A stretch of 64,000 nucleotides of DNA from positions 1 to 64,000 of the forward strand of contig NZ_JARZAI010000032.1 of NCBI RefSeq assembly GCF_029893355.1. Direction: 5' to 3'. The position numbers and the translations under genes were made by a program. The number at the start of each line of letters is the position of its first letter. Within the stretch, counting starts at the first letter, position 1. The stretch comes from Kitasatospora sp. MAA4 (lineage in GTDB: Bacteria > Actinomycetota > Actinomycetes > Streptomycetales > Streptomycetaceae). Of the stretch, positions 61,431 through 64,000 are shown in pieces. The notes under the pieces are model-generated. The model had not been told where the DNA came from, made no database searches, and saw only the letters and a program-made list of their open reading frames with translations.

Positions 61431-61523
61431 CTAGCGACAACAGGAACAGAGGCAGCGACAGAGCGAGCTCGCGGCATGGCGAAGCGCCAGGTGGCTGCTT
61501 CGGCGCGCGATCGTCTCGGACAT
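61431..61523 (-). CDS. Polycysteine leader peptide (30 aa), putative cysteine-responsive attenuator
   Basis: A 30-residue frame beginning MSETIARRSSHLALRH and ending LCRCLCSCCR, with five Cys in the last nine residues. There is no ribosome binding site. TTGACA at 61560-61555 (minus strand) followed by 18 bases and a weak -10 places the transcript start on the ATG, so it is probably leaderless. Polycysteine leaderless frames that sense cysteinyl-tRNA are known upstream of sulfur genes in mycobacteria. It lies 125 bp before the cysteine dioxygenase start, the expected distance for attenuation or coupling. Confidence 0.72.
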   Translation of the reverse strand: MSETIARRSSHLALRHAASSLCRCLCSCCR

Positions 61524-61554
61524 GGATAAAAGGAGACAGGTTCGAAGGGGTTCC

Positions 61555-61560
61555 TGTCAA
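61555..61560 (-). promoter_or_regulatory. -35 element for the polycysteine leader / cysteine dioxygenase transcript
   Basis: TTGACA on the minus strand, 18 bases from a weak -10 position (TCTCCT), with the leader ATG seven bases beyond. The exact -35 consensus and the spacing support a leaderless transcript. Confidence 0.5.
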
Positions 61561-61928
61561 CTCTCTCTCCGGGACATTCAGGTCACATCAGGGATGAACC
61601 ACCGGATCAGGTGATAAGTCAGCCTCTAGGTTTCGATGCGAAGATCGCCGGGAAGGGCAGCCGTGACCGGGTTGATCCCGGTCAGGACGTTTCGGGACGG
61701 TTCGGGTCGGCTCAGCCGGTCTGATCGGCGCGCCGGCGGACCCAAGGTCGGCCGGGGCGCAACCGGAACAGGTCCGGCACACGTCCCCGTGCACGGGGGC
61801 GTGGATCGGGCCCGGGGCGGAGTGCGTCGCCTGCGAGCTGCGGAAAGTCCGTCTTGTCCGGATATGTACACTAATTGTCAGCGCTTGGTTCCGGGGAGTG
61901 AATTCCCGACCCAATACCAGAGCTCGGC

Positions 61929-61958
61929 TTGACTGGGCCAGAGCGGCGCACATGTAAT
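61929..61958 (+). promoter_or_regulatory. Candidate whiB promoter
   Basis: TTGACT (61929-61934), 18-base spacer, TGTAAT (61953-61958), about 70 bases before the whiB start. It resembles a vegetative HrdB-type promoter. I did not find a WhiG-type TAAA...GCCGATAA sequence. Confidence 0.5.
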
Positions 61959-62035
61959 TTCACTCGTGTCGTTCAGCCGATCCAGGCCGCGGCCACATGC
62001 ACGGGGACGCCAAGAGGGGCAGAGGAGGCGCGCCA

Positions 62036-62305
62036 ATGAGCGAGCTCTTTGAGCTGTTGATCGGTGAGGACACCGAAGAGGAAGAGGAACTCGACTGGCA
62101 GGAGCGCGCACTGTGTGCCCAGACCGACCCGGAGTCCTTCTTTCCGGAGAAGGGCGGGTCCACCCGCGAGGCCAAGAAGGTGTGCCTGGCCTGCGAGGTG
62201 CGGTCCGAATGCCTTGAGTACGCCCTCGCCAACGACGAGCGATTCGGTATCTGGGGCGGGCTCTCCGAGCGCGAACGCCGTCGGCTCAAGAAGAGCGCGG
62301 TCTGA
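62036..62305 (+). CDS. whiB: WhiB sporulation regulator (iron-sulfur Wbl protein)
   Basis: An 89-residue Wbl protein with the four iron-sulfur cysteines (one in ERALCAQTDPESFFPEKGGS, then CLACEVRSEC), the GIWGG turn (FGIWGGLSERERRRLKK) and a basic C-terminus. The sequence is nearly the streptomycete WhiB needed for sporulation septation with WhiA. The AGAGGAGG ribosome binding site fixes the ATG at 62036, preferred over an upstream in-frame ATG at 61997. Its neighbours cysteine dioxygenase, fbiA/fbiB and a large glycosyltransferase match whiB loci elsewhere (from memory). Confidence 0.95.
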   Translation: MSELFELLIGEDTEEEEELDWQERALCAQTDPESFFPEKGGSTREAKKVCLACEVRSECLEYALANDERFGIWGGLSERERRRLKKSAV

Positions 62306-62381
62306 TAAATCCCGCGGCATTCCGCCTCTTCGCGGAATCTGCGCAAGACCCGCCACTCGTGCAGGATCCACAGCAGTCAGC

Positions 62382-62410
62382 AAGCGCCTCGCCGCAACGG
62401 CGGGGCGCTT
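62382..62410 (+). terminator. Terminator after whiB
   Basis: A 13-bp stem (62382-62394 with 62398-62410, one wobble pair) and CAA loop, followed by TTTCGCGTTT. A likely intrinsic terminator 77 bases after the whiB stop. Confidence 0.75.
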
Positions 62411-62560
62411 TCGCGTTTCCGTACGTCCGTCGGCACGGGTCGCACCCGGCGCCGCGCTCCGCCGCCGCTCAGCACCCCACCGGGTGGGAACCCCGTCCAG
62501 CCAGAGCCGTTAGTGTGGTGCGCCACCTGCCGTCCACCGGAACCGGGGCCTGCGCACTCG

Positions 62561-64000
62561 ATGACTGCCTACAGCCACCAGAGCGGCTACTCAGACCAGC
62601 CGTCGTCCGCCCATCTGCCCCGCGGCCGCTACGGCGCAGGCGAGTCCCGCCCGCCCGCCTACCCCCGCCACCTGGTCACCGCCGTCATCGTCTCGCACGA
62701 CGGCGCCCGCTGGCTGCCGCAGGCGCTGGCCGGCCTGCTCGGGCAGGACCGCCAGGTGCAGCGCATCCTCGCGGTGGACACCGGTAGCACCGACACCTCG
62801 CCGCAGCTGCTCGCCGACACCCTCGGCGACTGGCTCCCGCCGAGCGGACCGATCGTGCTCGGCCGGCGGGCCGGCTTCGGCACCGCCGTCGCCGAGGCCG
62901 TCTCCAGCAGCCCGCCGCTGCGCCCGGAGGACCTCCCGTACAGCCTGGACCCCTCCGGCTACGACCCGGTCACCGGCGGCTGGGACGACTTCGGCGACCC
63001 GCTCGCCTCCGAGGACGACCTCAACTCCGGCGGCCCGCGCGAGACCCAGCCGGTCGAGTGGCTCTGGCTGCTGCACGACGACTGCGAGCCGCAGACCGAC
63101 GCGCTGCGCCGACTCCTCCAGGTCGCCGACACCACCCCCTCCGCCGCCGTCATCGGTCCCAAGCTGCGCAGCTGGTACGACCGCCGGCAGCTGCTCGAGG
63201 TCGGCGTGACCATCGCCCGCTCCGGCCGCCGCTGGACCGGTCTCGACCGCCGCGAGCAGGACCAGGGCCAGCACGACCAGGTCCGCCCGGTGCTCGCCGT
63301 CTCCACGGCCGGCATGCTGGTGCGCCGCGACGTCTTCGAGCAGCTCGGCGGCTTCGACCGGGCACTGCCGCTGATGCGTGACGACACCGACTTCTGCTGG
63401 CGGGTCAACGCTGCCGGCCACCGCGTGGTGGTCGCCCCCGACGCGGTGCTGCGGCACGCCGAGGCCGCCAGCCGCGAGCGCCGCGCGATCGACTGCGGCG
63501 CGGCTCACCCGCACCGGGTCGACAAGGCCGGCGCCGTCTACACCCTGCTCGCCAACTCCAAGCGGGCGGTCTTCCCGTACGTCCTGCTCCGGCTGGTGCT
63601 CGGCACCCTGCTGCGGGTGCTGGCCAACCTGGTCGGCAAGGACCCCAAGCAGGCGCTCGACGAGATCGCCGGCCTCGGCCACGAGCTGGTCCGCCTGCCG
63701 CGCCTGCTGCTGGCGCGCAAACGCCGTGCGCAGACCCGCAGTTACGACCCGCTGGACGACCGCAGCCTGTTCCCGGCGCCCGGCGCCACCGCACGGCTGG
63801 CGATCGAGACCGCGATCGGCTCGCTCGGCGTGGGCGGCGGTGACGACAGCACGGTCGGCCGGCACGGCTCGGCCGAGTCCGGGCCCGGCGACGACGACAA
63901 CGAGGTGCTCGAGGTCGAGCAGTTCGCGGTGATCAAGAAGCTCGCCCGGCGCCCGGCGCCGGTGCTCTTCGCCTCGCTGCTGGTCTTCGCGCTGATCGCC
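62561..64000 (+). CDS. Large family 2 glycosyltransferase, N-terminal part (runs off the window)
   Basis: The first 480 codons of a membrane glycosyltransferase. After a disordered start (MTAYSHQSGYSDQPSSAH) comes the GT-A domain: LVTAVIVSHDGARWLPQALAG, VDTGSTDTSPQLL, WLWLLHDDCEPQTDAL (DxD region), AGMLVRRDVFEQLGGFDRALPLMRDDTDFCWRV. An acidic linker (GPGDDDNEVLEVEQ) and the first of probably many spans (VLFASLLVFALIA) follow at the window end. It resembles the giant actinobacterial glycosyltransferases next to whiB, probably for a surface polysaccharide. Start ATG 62561. Confidence 0.9.
   Translation, partial: MTAYSHQSGYSDQPSSAHLPRGRYGAGESRPPAYPRHLVTAVIVSHDGARWLPQALAGLLGQDRQVQRILAVDTGSTDTSPQLLADTLGDWLPPSGPIVLGRRAGFGTAVAEAVSSSPPLRPEDLPYSLDPSGYDPVTGGWDDFGDPLASEDDLNSGGPRETQPVEWLWLLHDDCEPQTDALRRLLQVADTTPSAAVIGPKLRSWYDRRQLLEVGVTIARSGRRWTGLDRREQDQGQHDQVRPVLAVSTAGMLVRRDVFEQLGGFDRALPLMRDDTDFCWRVNAAGHRVVVAPDAVLRHAEAASRERRAIDCGAAHPHRVDKAGAVYTLLANSKRAVFPYVLLRLVLGTLLRVLANLVGKDPKQALDEIAGLGHELVRLPRLLLARKRRAQTRSYDPLDDRSLFPAPGATARLAIETAIGSLGVGGGDDSTVGRHGSAESGPGDDDNEVLEVEQFAVIKKLARRPAPVLFASLLVFALIA

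Larger units (their letters stand above)
61524..62035. other. 512-bp region between the cysteine leader and whiB
   Basis: No convincing protein-coding gene. It is a divergent regulatory region: the leader promoter at its left end and the whiB promoter at 61929-61958. AT content rises sharply between 61860 and 61970. Confidence 0.5.

Noticed and set aside
61636..61932. Frame between the cysteine leader and whiB
   Set aside because: No ribosome binding site, no recognisable domain, overlaps the whiB promoter region; treated as non-coding.

Overview
This is a high-GC, GTG-start-rich chromosomal window from an actinomycete, almost certainly a Streptomycetaceae member (Streptomyces or Kitasatospora type). 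It carries a near-canonical whiB, a cya adenylate cyclase, biotin-carboxylase/carboxyltransferase/epsilon genes with maf and birA, F420 genes and LytR-CpsA-Psr proteins. No rRNA, tRNA, CRISPR array or insertion sequence was recognised.

Layout. 1-9.3 kb: acyl-CoA carboxylase block (start of the biotin carboxylase subunit, a membrane-anchored hypothetical, Maf, a 41-residue membrane protein, the epsilon subunit, the carboxyltransferase), then divergent birA, a class III nucleotide cyclase (cya), a GAF-GGDEF protein and convergent fdhD. 9.4-13 kb: hutH, a small membrane protein, an RpiR-type regulator and a CxxC hypothetical. 13.4-20.3 kb: a secondary-metabolism island with one 1533-residue KS-AT-ACP-alpha-oxoamine synthase fusion and an MMPL exporter. 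20.5-26 kb: histidine degradation (hutU, an M20 amidohydrolase, hutF, hutI).

26-35.3 kb: a minus-strand lanthipeptide locus with two different synthetases. A LanM-type enzyme overlaps a 60-residue Cys-free candidate precursor. Then come a large ATP-binding LuxR regulator, a class IV LanL and a 36-residue Cys-containing precursor. The LanM keeps its dehydratase motifs and zinc ligands, but its cyclase His is replaced by Ala. Together with the Cys-free partner peptide this suggests dehydration without ring formation, and it is the strongest candidate for an undescribed system here.

35.4-46.7 kb: POT peptide transporter, a two-component pair split by a YefM/YoeB-type toxin-antitoxin module, GtrA protein, purK-purE, dipeptidase, CoA-binding protein, UDP-glucose dehydrogenase and acyl-CoA dehydrogenase. 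46.8-58.4 kb: a cell-envelope region with two LCP glycopolymer ligases, a MacB/FtsX-type ABC system, a glycosyltransferase, a hexapeptide acetyltransferase, a TIGR03089-type protein, a secreted PGRP amidase and a DNA glycosylase. 58.4-64 kb: fbiB-fbiA (F420), a cysteine dioxygenase preceded by a previously unlisted polycysteine leader peptide, whiB, and the first 480 codons of a large family 2 glycosyltransferase.

How the genes fit together: the hut genes convert histidine to formylglutamate, and the M20 enzyme may supply the missing deformylase. The cya and GGDEF genes make second messengers, and an exact Crp-type palindrome lies upstream of the response regulator. The LCP, ABC, glycosyltransferase and UDP-sugar genes plausibly serve wall glycopolymers. 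The PKS fusion and the lanthipeptide locus are accessory islands set into otherwise core, conserved gene order.
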